From Actinopolyspora mzabensis (GTDB lineage Bacteria > Actinomycetota > Actinomycetes > Mycobacteriales > Pseudonocardiaceae), in NCBI RefSeq assembly GCF_900101095.1, contig NZ_FNFM01000006.1, positions 190,101 through 254,100 on the forward strand: a stretch of 64,000 nucleotides of DNA. Direction: 5' to 3'. Under the pieces are notes generated by a model. The model worked only from the letters and a program-made list of their open reading frames with translations. It made no database searches and was not told the origin of the DNA. Made by a program: the position numbers and the translations under genes. Shown piece by piece: positions 9,266-17,838 of this stretch (position 1 is the stretch's first letter; each line of letters begins with the position of its first letter).

Positions 9266-10092
9266 CAGCCCTCGCTGCTTCCGATGGTCGCGGTCGAACC
9301 GGCGTGCTCCTCCTGCATCCGGGCCTTCGCCCGCGGGCTGAGGTTCTCGAAGGGGTCCTTGCCCTTGTAGTGCGTGAGCACCTCGCGCAGCGGCCCGTGC
9401 TCCTTGATCTGGCCCTTCTCCATCCAGATCGCCGTGCTGCACAGCTCGGCGAGGAACTCGTCGGAGTGCGAGGCGAACACCAGCATTCCGGAACGCTTGA
9501 CCAGCTCGTTGAGCCTGCCCTTGGCCTTCTCCAGGAAGTCGGCGTCGACCGCGCCGATGCCCTCGTCGAGCACCAGGATCTCGGGGTCGATGGAGGTGAC
9601 CACGCCCAGCGCCAGCCGGACCCGCATACCGGTGGAGTAGGTGCGCAGCGGCATCGACAGGTAGTTCCCGAGCTCGGTGAACTCGGCGATGTCGTCGATC
9701 CGCTGCTCCATCTGCTTGCGGCTCATGCCCAGGAACAGACCCCGGATGATGATGTTCTCCTGCCCGGAGATCTCCGGGTCCATCCCCACGCCGAGATCGA
9801 AGACCGGGGCTACCTTGCCCTCCACCCGCGAGCTGCCCCGCGTCGGCTCGTAGATGCCGGACAGCAGCCGCAGCAGGGTGGACTTGCCCGCGCCGTTGTG
9901 GCCGACCAGGGCCACCCGGTCGCCGTGTCGCAGCGAGAGGTCGATGTCGCGCAGTGCCTCGATGATCGGCACCTTGGTGTCGGTTCCGATCTTGCCCCCG
10001 GTCTTGCCGAGCATGGCCTTCTTCATCGAGCGCGACTTCGCGTCGAAGATCGGGAAGTCGACCGCTGCGTTCCACACGTCGATACTGACCAC
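9265..10092 (-). CDS. wzt: Wzt-type ABC transporter ATP-binding protein (galactan/lipid-linked glycan export)
   Basis: 275 residues. Walker A GHNGAGKS is at residues 64-71, the signature YSTGMRVRLALG near 160 and Walker B EILVLDEGIG near 180. It lacks the long C-terminal carbohydrate-binding domain of some Wzt proteins, like mycobacterial Rv3781. With the adjacent Wzm permease it is expected to flip lipid-linked galactan across the membrane. The GTG start is firmly set by AAGGAGGT about 9 nt upstream; the longer open frame seen upstream runs through the permease gene in another frame. Confidence 0.92.
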   Translation of the reverse strand: MVSIDVWNAAVDFPIFDAKSRSMKKAMLGKTGGKIGTDTKVPIIEALRDIDLSLRHGDRVALVGHNGAGKSTLLRLLSGIYEPTRGSSRVEGKVAPVFDLGVGMDPEISGQENIIIRGLFLGMSRKQMEQRIDDIAEFTELGNYLSMPLRTYSTGMRVRLALGVVTSIDPEILVLDEGIGAVDADFLEKAKGRLNELVKRSGMLVFASHSDEFLAELCSTAIWMEKGQIKEHGPLREVLTHYKGKDPFENLSPRAKARMQEEHAGSTATIGSSEG

Positions 10093-10109
10093 GGTTCGTC
10101 GACCTCCTT

Positions 10110-11033
10110 CTAGACCCAGTAGGAAACGCGGGCCCGGTAGTTGCGCATCATCAGCAGTGCCAGGCCCCAGCCGCCCACGGTGATGGCCAGCACGATCAGC
10201 CAGTGGTACAGATCCTGGTTGCTGCCCAGCAGCGGCGAACGAACGATGTCGACGTAATGGTAGACGGGGTTTATCTGGGCCAGCCAGGCGCGCGCACCCG
10301 CGTTCTCCTCCAGCGCCGACATGGGCCAGACGATCGGCGACATGAAGAACAGCAGCTGCATGAAGCTGCTGACCACCGGCGGGATGTCGCGGAACCGGGT
10401 GCTGACGATCCCGAACAGCAACACGACCCAGCCCGCGTTGACCAGTAGCAGCAGCAGCGCGGGGAACACGCTGAAGACGGTCCACGACAGCTCGGGCTGG
10501 AAAATCGCCAGAATCGCGAAATATATGACCAGGTTGTGCAAGAAGAGCAGGAACTCGCGCCACACCGTCCGGAAGACGTAGATGCTGATCGGCGCGGGCA
10601 GCTGCTTGATCATCCCCTCGTTCTGGATGAACACGTCCGTGCCCGAGGTCAGGCATCCGGAGATGAAGTACCAGATGATGAAGCCCACCGTCATGTACGG
10701 CACGTACTCGCCGGGATCCATCCCGAAGATGGTCGAGTACAGCAGCCCCAGGCCGGTGGCCGTGACACCCATGCTGATGGTGATCCACAGCGGGCCCAGG
10801 ACGGAACGGCGGTAACGCTGCTTGACGTCCTGCCACCCCAGATGGGCCCAGAGCTGTCGCTGCTGCGCCGCCCTGCTGATGTCGTCGAACACCCTGCGCC
10901 AGCTGCGGGAGCGCGCCGTGGTGGGCGCTGCCGCGGGCGCTTCGGTTTGGTCTGTCGTGCTGGTCGCCTGCACGCTGTGCAGCGTACCGACCGGGGCACG
11001 CGCTGTTGCGGTGGGAGTCGCCTCGGGGAGCAT
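10110..11033 (-). CDS. wzm: Wzm-type ABC-2 transporter permease
   Basis: About 307 residues. A soluble N-terminus rich in Ala, Thr and Pro precedes an ABC-2 membrane domain with six hydrophobic segments (WITISMGVTATGLGLLYSTI, YMTVGFIIWYFISG, FLLFLHNLVIYFAILAIF and others). Family motifs are RDVKQRYRRS-like WQDVKQRYRRSVLGPLW and FFMSPIVWPMS. It pairs with the ATPase 17 nt downstream to export the galactan intermediate. The start is uncertain. ATG 11033 gives a length nearer to the roughly 280-residue mycobacterial homologue; an in-frame GTG at 11111 is possible but its GAGG is only 2 nt away. Confidence 0.88.
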   Translation of the reverse strand: MLPEATPTATARAPVGTLHSVQATSTTDQTEAPAAAPTTARSRSWRRVFDDISRAAQQRQLWAHLGWQDVKQRYRRSVLGPLWITISMGVTATGLGLLYSTIFGMDPGEYVPYMTVGFIIWYFISGCLTSGTDVFIQNEGMIKQLPAPISIYVFRTVWREFLLFLHNLVIYFAILAIFQPELSWTVFSVFPALLLLLVNAGWVVLLFGIVSTRFRDIPPVVSSFMQLLFFMSPIVWPMSALEENAGARAWLAQINPVYHYVDIVRSPLLGSNQDLYHWLIVLAITVGGWGLALLMMRNYRARVSYWV

Positions 11034-11271
11034 TGTCCGCTTGGTTAGGTTGGTCCGTTTCGAGGTCACTCGAACGGTGGATCGGATACTGGCTCGATCG
11101 ATGCAGCGCACGACCTCGTGAGGCGGACGTTATGCCCCCTCTGGCGGAGTTCCCGAGCCAAGGGGCGAGCGATGCCCGGGCACCGCCTCGGGGTGCGGGC
11201 ACACGCCCCACTCGACCGGTTCGGGTGACGCTCCGGCGGGAAGGGCAGAGTCCGTTCCGGAGTTCAGGGCT

Positions 11272-11850
11272 TCAGAGGTACTGCCCGTGCGAGGAGCCAC
11301 CCCGGTGATCGGGTTCACCGCCGTCGGTCTCCCCCACGGGCAGCGCGCCCTGCCGCATCTTCTCCAGCTGATCGCGGGCGGCGAGCTGCTGGGCGTACAG
11401 CGCGGTCTGCAGTCCGTGGAACAGCCCTTCGAGCCAACCCACCAACTGGGCCTGTGCGATCCGCAGCTCCGCCTCCGAGGGAGCTTCCTCCCCGGTGAAC
11501 GGCAGCGAGAGGCGCTCCAACTCCTGGATCAGCTCCGGAGCGAGTGCCTGTTCCAACTCCTTGACGGAGGAGCGGTGGATCTCCTTGAGCCGGTTCCGGC
11601 TGGCTTCGTCCAGCGGAGCGGACCGCACCTCCTCCAGCAGCTGTTTGATCATCGTGCCGATTCGCATGACCTTGGTCGGCTGCTCCACGAGCTCGCCGAG
11701 ATTTTGATCACCGTTCTCGGTCGCGGACGCGGCGTCCCCTTCGGCTTCGTTGTCGCTGATCGGCTGGTTCGGAGTGGTCGAGGCCCCCACCGGAGTGTTC
11801 TCGTCGCCGACCACGAACATTCGTCCCGGTTCGATGTCCCTGCCGTGCAT
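11272..11850 (-). CDS. bpa: Bacterial proteasome activator Bpa/PafE
   Basis: 192 residues. Blocks VEQPTKVMRIGTMIKQLLEE, APLDEASRNRLKEIH and AQLVGWLEGLFHGLQTAL are nearly identical to Mycobacterium tuberculosis PafE (Rv3780). PafE forms a dodecameric ring that opens the 20S proteasome gate without ATP. The C-terminus ends in GQYL, the tail that docks into the alpha-ring pockets, so the activator looks functional. The N-terminal 55 residues are acidic and variable, as usual. Its position beside wzm-wzt-glfT1 matches Rv3780-Rv3783. The start at ATG 11850 lacks a clear ribosome binding site; ATG 11817 is an alternative. No proteasome genes are in this window. Confidence 0.93.
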   Translation of the reverse strand: MHGRDIEPGRMFVVGDENTPVGASTTPNQPISDNEAEGDAASATENGDQNLGELVEQPTKVMRIGTMIKQLLEEVRSAPLDEASRNRLKEIHRSSVKELEQALAPELIQELERLSLPFTGEEAPSEAELRIAQAQLVGWLEGLFHGLQTALYAQQLAARDQLEKMRQGALPVGETDGGEPDHRGGSSHGQYL

Positions 11851-12006
11851 CGTTCAATGGTGCCGCGTGTGTCGTACGGAACGCGAACCGGTGTGCCGGT
11901 TGTGTGACTTCCGGGTCGGCGGAACACGCTCCCGTGAGCGGGTGGGGCCGGAGGAACTCGGGGTGCGCCCGCCCGGCCCTCGGGTTCCGGCCCCTCCGCC
12001 CGGTGG

Positions 12007-12996
12007 TCATTCCGCTCGGTCGGTCGTGAGCAGGATCTTGCCGTGCACGCCGCCCGCCTCCATGAGCTCGTGCGCGCGTGCCGCCTCCCGCATCTGGAGC
12101 CGGTGGTGCACGACCGGGCGGACCTCGCCCCGCTCGATCATCGGCCACACCCACTGCCGCACGTCGTGCACGATTCCGGCCTTGCCGTGGGGGCCCTCCA
12201 GCGGCCTGCCCCGCAGTCCCAGCGCCGACATGCGCAGCCGCTTGACCAGCATCTTCCCCATGTCGAGTTCGGCCTTGCGGCCACCCTGCAGCCCGATCAC
12301 GGCCAGGTGCCCGTCTGTGGCGAGCGCGCTGAGGTTGCGGTCCAGGTAGGAGCCGCCCATGTTGTCCAGGATCACGTTCGCCCCGCCGAGCCGCTTGACC
12401 TCGGCGACGAAGTCCCCCTCGCGGTAGTCCACCGCCGGACTGGCTCCGAGTTCCTCGCACAGCCGCAGCCCCTCCTCGCTGCCCGCGGTGGCGACCACCC
12501 TCGCCCCCAGCGCGCGGCCGAGCTGTATCGCGCAGGTGCCGATGCCGCCCGAGCCGCCGTGCACCAGCAGCAGCTGTTCCGGTTCGAGTCCGGCCTCGTG
12601 CACGATGTTGGACCACACCGTGCAGGCGACTTCCGGCAGTCCGGCCGCGTCCACCCGGTCGACCCCCGGAGGTATCGGCAGCAGTTGGGTGGTGGGCACC
12701 ACCACCCGCTCGGCGTAGCCCCCGCCCGACAGCAGGGCACACACCTGGTCACCCGGCCGCCAGCCGGTGACCCCGGGGCCGGACTCGACCACGGTGCCCG
12801 AGCACTCCAGCCCGAGCAGCTCGCTGGCGCCCTCCGGCGGAGGGTAGGAGCCCTGGCGCTGTGCCAGATCGGCCCGGTTGACCCCGGCGGCGGTCACATC
12901 GACGGCCACCTCGCCGGGGCCGGGTTCGGGTGCGGCGACCTCGCGCCACTCCAGGACATCGGGTTCGCCCGCTTCGCGGACGGTGATCGCGTACAT
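12007..12996 (-). CDS. NAD(P)H quinone oxidoreductase, PIG3/zinc-independent MDR family
   Basis: 329 residues, a medium-chain dehydrogenase/reductase. The N-terminal GroES-like domain starts MYAITVREAGEPDVLEW, and AAGVNRADLAQRQGSYPPP is the typical quinone-oxidoreductase motif. The nucleotide fold carries VHGGSGGIGTCAIQLGRALG. No zinc-binding Cys cluster is seen, so it is probably a zinc-free quinone or enone reductase. The start follows GGTCGGGAAC; the open frame upstream to 13206 is not homologous. The Mycobacterium tuberculosis counterpart by position and size is Rv3777. Its substrate cannot be read from sequence. Confidence 0.85.
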   Translation of the reverse strand: MYAITVREAGEPDVLEWREVAAPEPGPGEVAVDVTAAGVNRADLAQRQGSYPPPEGASELLGLECSGTVVESGPGVTGWRPGDQVCALLSGGGYAERVVVPTTQLLPIPPGVDRVDAAGLPEVACTVWSNIVHEAGLEPEQLLLVHGGSGGIGTCAIQLGRALGARVVATAGSEEGLRLCEELGASPAVDYREGDFVAEVKRLGGANVILDNMGGSYLDRNLSALATDGHLAVIGLQGGRKAELDMGKMLVKRLRMSALGLRGRPLEGPHGKAGIVHDVRQWVWPMIERGEVRPVVHHRLQMREAARAHELMEAGGVHGKILLTTDRAE

Positions 12997-13277
12997 GTTC
13001 CCGACCGTAGCGCCGCCACGCGTTCCGGACGCGGAGAGTGCCTTTCGGTCCCGGCGTGTCGGCCGATTCCGGCGGTGGGGAAGGCGGAATTGTCGAATGC
13101 GTGGGCGGGAAGGTTTTTCGGGAAAAACGGGAAATGTCTTCGTGTGCGCCGCTGGACCGCCTGAACGGAGATATTTCGGCACCTCGATCCTCCGTTCCGC
13201 CGCCATGGCGTCTTGACTTTAGCGGGGAGTTCTATGAACTCTTGTCCGACACGTATTCACCCGATACGGGGAGCAAG

Positions 13278-14801
13278 ATGAGAGTGCACAACGTCCGATC
13301 AGGACGCTTCGTCGCCGCGCTGCTCGCCACCGGCGCGACCGCCGCTTTCACGGCGGTTCCCGCTGTGGCGACCCCGGCGGCGGGGTCCGGATTCGATGTC
13401 AACGACGTGAATCGGCATCTCGTGGCATTCCAGCGGATAGCCGACCGCAACGACGGCACACGTGCTTCCGGAACGCCCGGATATCAGGCCAGCGTGGACT
13501 ATGTCGCGGGCAAACTCCGGCGCGCGGGATACGAAGTGTCCACTCCCGACTTCGAATACACCAAGTACCGCCTCGACTCGGTCTCCCTGAGCGTCGCCGG
13601 CTCGCCGGTCGAGGAAGTCGGTGCGATGGAGTACTCGCCCGCCACTCCCGACGGGGGAGTCCAGGCGCCGCTGGCGGTCACACCGGTGGACGAGTCCACC
13701 GGTTGCCAGGCGGCCGATTACCAGGGCACGGACGTTGCGGGCACCATCACGCTCGTCAAGCGCGGTGCCTGCACCTTCGCCAAGAAGCAGCGGCTCGCCG
13801 CCGAGCAGGGCGCCGACGCCGCGATCATCTACAACAACGTCGAGGGATCGCTCAACGGCACCCTGGGCGGTGGCGACGCGGGCGTGATCCCCACGGCCGG
13901 GGTCAGCAAGGCCGTCGGTGCCGATCTGGTCGCCAAGGCCGGTGAAAGCGCCACGCTGAACCTCAGCGCGAGCTTCGACGAGATCACCACCGAGAACGTG
14001 ATCGCCGAGACCCGCACCGGTCGCGAGGACAACGTCGTGATGGCCGGCGCCCACCTCGACAGTGCGGACGCGGGGCCGGGCATCAACGACAACGGCACCG
14101 GCAGCGCCGGGCTGCTGGAAACGGCCCTGGAGATGGGTGGCAGTCCCGACGTCAACAACGCGGTGCGGTTCGCCTGGTGGGGCGCCGAGGAGTCCGGCCT
14201 GATCGGTTCCACGAAGTACGTCAACGGGCTGAGCTTCGAGCAGCAGCTCGACATCGCGATGTACCTGAACTTCGACATGATCGGGTCGCCGAACGCCGGT
14301 TACTTCACCTACGACGGTGACGATTCGGACGGCGTGGGCGCCGGTCCCGGGCCGTACGGCTCGGCGCAGATCGAGCAGGACTTCACCGAGGCGATGCAGC
14401 GCCAGGGCATCGAGGTCGAGGGGACCGACTTCAACGGCCGCTCGGACTACGGGCAGTTCATCGCCGTGGGCATTCCCGCGGGCGGACTGTTCACCGGTGC
14501 CGGGGGCATCAAGACCGAGGCCCAGGCGGCCAAGTGGGGCGGTGAAGCCGGCGTCGCCTACGACCCGAACTACCACAAGGCCGAGGACGATCTCGGCAAC
14601 GTCGACCGCGGCGCCCTGATCCGCAACACCAGGGCACTGGCCGGCGTGGTCGCGCACTACGGGCAGACGACCGAGGACGTCAACGGGATGCAGACCAGGG
14701 CCGAACGCGCCCGGCTGCGCAGCATGGCGATGGCGCAGCCCATGAGCCTCGCCTCGCACACCGACTCGCACGGGCACAGCTGCCAGCTTCCGCTGAAGTG
14801 A
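13278..14801 (+). CDS. Secreted M28-family zinc aminopeptidase with PA domain
   Basis: 507 residues, exported by an N-terminal signal peptide (AALLATGATAAFTAVPAVA). A protease-associated insert (QGTDVAGTITLVKRGACTFA, near 150-240) precedes the M28 catalytic domain. Metal and catalytic motifs are visible: GAHLDSADAGPGINDNGTG, the WGAEESGL Glu pair, NFDMIGSPN and YHKAEDDL. It resembles the Streptomyces griseus aminopeptidase group that removes large hydrophobic N-terminal residues. ATG 13278 follows GGGGAG with 4 nt spacing. The frame is open from 13038, but that part contains no signal peptide before it. The C-terminal tail ends with His-rich SHTDSHGHSC, of unknown role. Confidence 0.92.
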   Translation: MRVHNVRSGRFVAALLATGATAAFTAVPAVATPAAGSGFDVNDVNRHLVAFQRIADRNDGTRASGTPGYQASVDYVAGKLRRAGYEVSTPDFEYTKYRLDSVSLSVAGSPVEEVGAMEYSPATPDGGVQAPLAVTPVDESTGCQAADYQGTDVAGTITLVKRGACTFAKKQRLAAEQGADAAIIYNNVEGSLNGTLGGGDAGVIPTAGVSKAVGADLVAKAGESATLNLSASFDEITTENVIAETRTGREDNVVMAGAHLDSADAGPGINDNGTGSAGLLETALEMGGSPDVNNAVRFAWWGAEESGLIGSTKYVNGLSFEQQLDIAMYLNFDMIGSPNAGYFTYDGDDSDGVGAGPGPYGSAQIEQDFTEAMQRQGIEVEGTDFNGRSDYGQFIAVGIPAGGLFTGAGGIKTEAQAAKWGGEAGVAYDPNYHKAEDDLGNVDRGALIRNTRALAGVVAHYGQTTEDVNGMQTRAERARLRSMAMAQPMSLASHTDSHGHSCQLPLK

Positions 14802-15191
14802 GCCGGTTGCCGTAGGGCCGGATCCACGATCCGGTCATTCGATCGGTGAATCGACGGCCGGGGCGTCCTCGCGGCGCTCCGGCCGTTTCCGTGCGGTGGC
14901 GATTTCCCAAAAACTGCCGGGCAGATGGCACCGGCGAGTGCCGAATCCCGAGCACTCTCCAGGCCGAACTCCGACCACCCTCGCGGTCGGCACCGCCGCT
15001 GTCCGGGACTGTCCGCCGGGACGCGACCATGCGGGTAAGCAGCGTGCGTGTCTCGAGCGCGTGAGTCGGATGCATCGCGAGGCCGGGCCGCTCGCCGTGT
15101 AGGTCGCTACTCAAGAGCCGGCCCAAAACTCCCGAGGCGCCGACTCACGTGCCGGCTACCCGGCCACCCGAGCAACTTCTGTCGCGGATTC
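14802..15191. repeat. Intergenic repeat region between convergent genes (copy B)
   Basis: No gene is seen. Positions 14895-15010 hold a degenerate version of the GC-rich module (CTCCGACCACCCTCGCGGTC and GGCACCGCCGCT are shared with copy C near 53980-54015). Positions 15026-15060 (GCGGGTAAGCAGCG) match copy C. 15061-15148 is the 88-nt hairpin module listed separately. Confidence 0.7.
15061..15148 (-). repeat. 88-nt structured repeat, copy B, downstream of ABC-2 permease
   Basis: Same outer arms GTGAGTCGG and CCGACTCAC as copy A, with about four differences over 88 nt. It lies 44 nt past the stop of the ABC permease that ends at 15192. The similarity continues past the stem as GTGCCGGCTACCCGGCC. 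Confidence 0.8.
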
Positions 15192-15977
15192 CTAGTCCAG
15201 GGCGCGGCGCAGGAAGAACTTGATCCCGAGCGCACCGAAGATCACACAAGCCCCCAGCAGGGCCAGCAGGCACACCCAGGGCGCCATGTGCGGCACGTCC
15301 GGCAGCAGCGCCCCGCGCATGCCCTCGCTGACGTAGGTCAGCGGGTTGAACGCGCAGACGATCTGGAACCAGCGCAGCTGGTCGAGCTGCGCCCAGGGGA
15401 ACTGGCTAGCGCCGGTGAAGATCAGCGGAGCCAGGATCACGGCGAACATGATGTTGATCCGCCGAGGCGGTACCGCCGCCCCCACGGTGAGGCCCACGGT
15501 GCCGCCGACCAGCGAGCCGAGCACCATGCACAGCACCGCGAACGGCAGGCCGGAGAGGTCCCAGGCGACGTTTCCCAGCATCAGCAGCCCGATCGGGAAC
15601 ATCAACAGCGCCGCGAAGAGCCCTCGCAGCGCGCCGAAGAGCATCTTCTCCACCGCCACCCAGGTGATCGGCAGCGGTGCGAGCAGCCTGTCCTCGATCT
15701 CGCGGGAGAACGAGAAGTCCAGCACCAGCGGGAACGAGGTGTTCTGCAGTGCCACCAGGAACGAGTTGAGCGCGATCATCCCCGGCAGCAGGATCTGGGC
15801 GTAGCCGGGTTGGGTGTAGCCGAGCTGGCCCAGCACCTTGCCGAAGATGAACAGCAGCGCCACCGGCTGCACCAGCACCTGCGCCAGGAAGCTGGGCATC
15901 TCGCGTCCGGTGACGAACACGTCCCTGCCGAGCACGGCCCAGAACGCGCGGATCGAGCTCTGTGTGGTGCCGCTCAT
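15192..15977 (-). CDS. ABC-2 type transporter permease (DrrB-like)
   Basis: 261 residues with about six membrane segments. The family motif FSREIEDRLLAPLPITWVAV lies after the second helix, typical of DrrB/daunorubicin-resistance permeases. The C-terminus has FNPLTYVSEGMRGALLP. It overlaps the stop of the ATPase as ATGA, so both are made from one mRNA as a two-gene exporter. The substrate is unknown; related systems export drugs, lipids or polyketides. It ends 44 nt before repeat copy B. Confidence 0.88.
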   Translation of the reverse strand: MSGTTQSSIRAFWAVLGRDVFVTGREMPSFLAQVLVQPVALLFIFGKVLGQLGYTQPGYAQILLPGMIALNSFLVALQNTSFPLVLDFSFSREIEDRLLAPLPITWVAVEKMLFGALRGLFAALLMFPIGLLMLGNVAWDLSGLPFAVLCMVLGSLVGGTVGLTVGAAVPPRRINIMFAVILAPLIFTGASQFPWAQLDQLRWFQIVCAFNPLTYVSEGMRGALLPDVPHMAPWVCLLALLGACVIFGALGIKFFLRRALD

Positions 15978-16960
15978 CGCAGATCCCTGCCGGTCAGTTC
16001 GATGAAGACGTCCTCCAGGCTCGCCGAGCCGAGCGAGAGGTCGCTGACCGTGATGTCGTTGTCGTGCAGTTTCGCCGCCACCGGCCCGAGCAGCGAACCG
16101 GGTTCGCAGTCGACGTAGAGACGTAGCTCGGTCTCCGGTGCGGCCTCTTCGGGGGCGTCCGAACCGCCGGGGGTCTCGACCCGCTGCACCCCGGGGATGT
16201 CCGAAAGCAGGCCGGTGACCTTCTCGCTGTCGAAACCGTTCGGACGGACCCGTGCGTCGATGGTTCCGCTGCCCGGCAGCGACCTGATCAGCGCGGTTGG
16301 GGTGTCCACGGTGAGCATCCTGCCGTGATCGACCACGCCCACCCGGTCGGAGAGCTTTTCGGCCTCCTCCATGTCGTGCGTGGTCAGTACGACGGTGACT
16401 CCCTCGGAGCGCAGATCGTTGACGCGGTCGTGCACGAACAGCCTCGCCTGCGGATCCAGGCCGGTGGACGGTTCGTCCAGGAACAGCACCTCGGGCCGGT
16501 GGATCAGCGCCCTGGCGATCATCAGCCGCTGTGCCTGGCCGCCGGAGAGGTCGTCGATGCGTGCCTTGGACTTGTCGGCCAGCCCCATCCGCTCCATGAG
16601 CCGGGTGGCCAGCGCCCGTCGTTCGGAGCGACCGATTCCGTGGTACGAGGCGTGGAACAGCAGGTTCTGCCTGGCGTTGAGCGACCTGTCGAGATTGACC
16701 CGTTGCGGCACCACGGCGACCTTGCTCCTGGCGGCCACGGGATCGCGGGCCACGTCGACCCCGCCGATCGTGGCGGTGCCGGCGGTGAGCACGATCCGGG
16801 TGGTCAGGATCCCCACCGTCGTGGTTTTGCCCGCACCGTTCGGGCCCAGCAGTCCGAAGATCTCACCGCGTTCGACCCGGAAACTCAGCCCGTCCACCGC
16901 GTTGTGCGTGCTCTTGGGGTAGTGCTTGACCAGATCCGCCACTTCGACCGCAGCAGTCAC
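15974..16960 (-). CDS. ABC transporter ATP-binding protein (DrrA-like)
   Basis: 328 residues. Walker A GLLGPNGAGKTTTVGIL lies near residue 40, signature DLSGGQAQRLMIARAL near 140, Walker B VLFLDEPSTGLDP and the H-loop TTHDMEEAE. A C-terminal regulatory extension of about 90 residues (ARVRPNGFDSEKVTGLL onward) resembles the DrrA-type C-domain. GTG 16960 was chosen because it follows GGGGGGACGG and gives the normal N-terminus TAAVEVADLVKHYP; the frame is open to 17032. Forms a two-gene exporter with the overlapping permease. Confidence 0.9.
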   Translation of the reverse strand: MTAAVEVADLVKHYPKSTHNAVDGLSFRVERGEIFGLLGPNGAGKTTTVGILTTRIVLTAGTATIGGVDVARDPVAARSKVAVVPQRVNLDRSLNARQNLLFHASYHGIGRSERRALATRLMERMGLADKSKARIDDLSGGQAQRLMIARALIHRPEVLFLDEPSTGLDPQARLFVHDRVNDLRSEGVTVVLTTHDMEEAEKLSDRVGVVDHGRMLTVDTPTALIRSLPGSGTIDARVRPNGFDSEKVTGLLSDIPGVQRVETPGGSDAPEEAAPETELRLYVDCEPGSLLGPVAAKLHDNDITVSDLSLGSASLEDVFIELTGRDLR

Positions 16961-17168
16961 CCGTCCCCCCGGCAGGAACTCGTCGTCTCGGTTGTGCCCC
17001 CTGTGGTGCTCCCCTGCCACTCGTCGGGCCACGTGGCACCGGCAACCCGTGCGGCAGCTGGGTTGCTGCCGTGATTGTACGCCGCCGATCCGAAATCGAG
17101 GTCAACTCTGACCTGTCGTCGGTCCCTCTCGTCGGTCTCTGTCGTCGGTCCCTGTCCGCGGCCCCCTG

Positions 17169-17197
17169 TTGGCGTGGTGAGCGGTGCGGGCTACCCT
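17169..17197 (+). promoter_or_regulatory. Promoter of tRNA-Ser(UGA)
   Basis: TTGGCG (17169-17174) and TACCCT (17192-17197) are separated by exactly 17 bp and end 7 nt before the first base of the mature tRNA. This is a good match to the principal sigma-factor consensus. Confidence 0.65.
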
Positions 17198-17204
17198 ACT
17201 GCGC

Positions 17205-17289
17205 GGAAGCGTGGCAGAGCGGCCTAATGCACTCGCCTTGAAAGCGAGCGGCCCGAGAGGGCCCGGGGGTTCGAATCCCCCCGCTTCCG
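17205..17289 (+). tRNA. tRNA-Ser (anticodon UGA)
   Basis: Acceptor GGAAGCG pairs with CGCTTCC (17282-17288), and discriminator G is at 17289. Anticodon stem-loop CTCGC-CTTGAAA-GCGAG reads anticodon TGA. A long variable arm and a GGTTCGAATCC T-loop are present. CCA is not encoded. Confidence 0.97.
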
Positions 17290-17838
17290 CCGGTGTGAGC
17301 GGGGACGCCCAGTTCGAGCGGCACGGTCGCGGGGGTGGGGCGACCCTCCTGCGACCGAACGTCCCGCCCGCCCGTCTCGCCGCCGAGCGACCCCCGCACG
17401 ATCCTCGTCGAGCTGCTCGTCGATGCTGGTCCTCTTCGCTTCTCCGGGGCGTGAGCGTGCAGAGCCACGGTCTTCCGATCACGCTCGGCCGCACGGAACG
17501 GGCCGGGCGCACGTATCGCCGGCCACATTGTGATCGACTGTCGACAACCGGGCGGGAAACGCTTTCGATCGGGAACCGGCTTCGCTCTTTTGGGTGAAAA
17601 TTCAATCGAGCCAAAGTGAAAAATAATTCGCGTAAGGGCTCTCGAGATCGACTCGCTCGGTCGTTTGGCCAGGTGATCGGCTTTTTGTCGGGAATTTCCC
17701 GTAATGTGCGAACGGTCGCCTGGCGGTTGCTATACCTCGGTGATCGGTTAGCGTTCGCTCGGAATCCGACCGTGCAGTCGAGTCGGTTCCGCCGCTGATC
17801 GTATTCGCGGGGCCGGTGAGAAGTCCCCGAGGAGATCG
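17290..17838. other. Intergenic region upstream of L,D-transpeptidase
   Basis: No supportable gene. Positions 17580-17720 are clearly more AT-rich than the surroundings (AAAATTCAATCG, GTGAAAAATAATTCG), as expected of a regulatory region. TATACC near 17731-17736 could be a -10 element for the downstream gene. Confidence 0.4.

Noticed and set aside
4446-15126. Short minus-strand frames in repeat copies A and B encoding almost the same peptide, starting MGRLLSSDL and containing GERPGLAMHPTHA
   Set aside because: The identity follows from conservation of the DNA repeat. Changes do not favour silent positions, the frames end differently, and no ribosome binding site precedes them.
17616-17798. 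60-codon plus-strand frame in the AT-rich gap before the L,D-transpeptidase
   Set aside because: No ribosome binding site, no recognisable composition, and the region looks regulatory.
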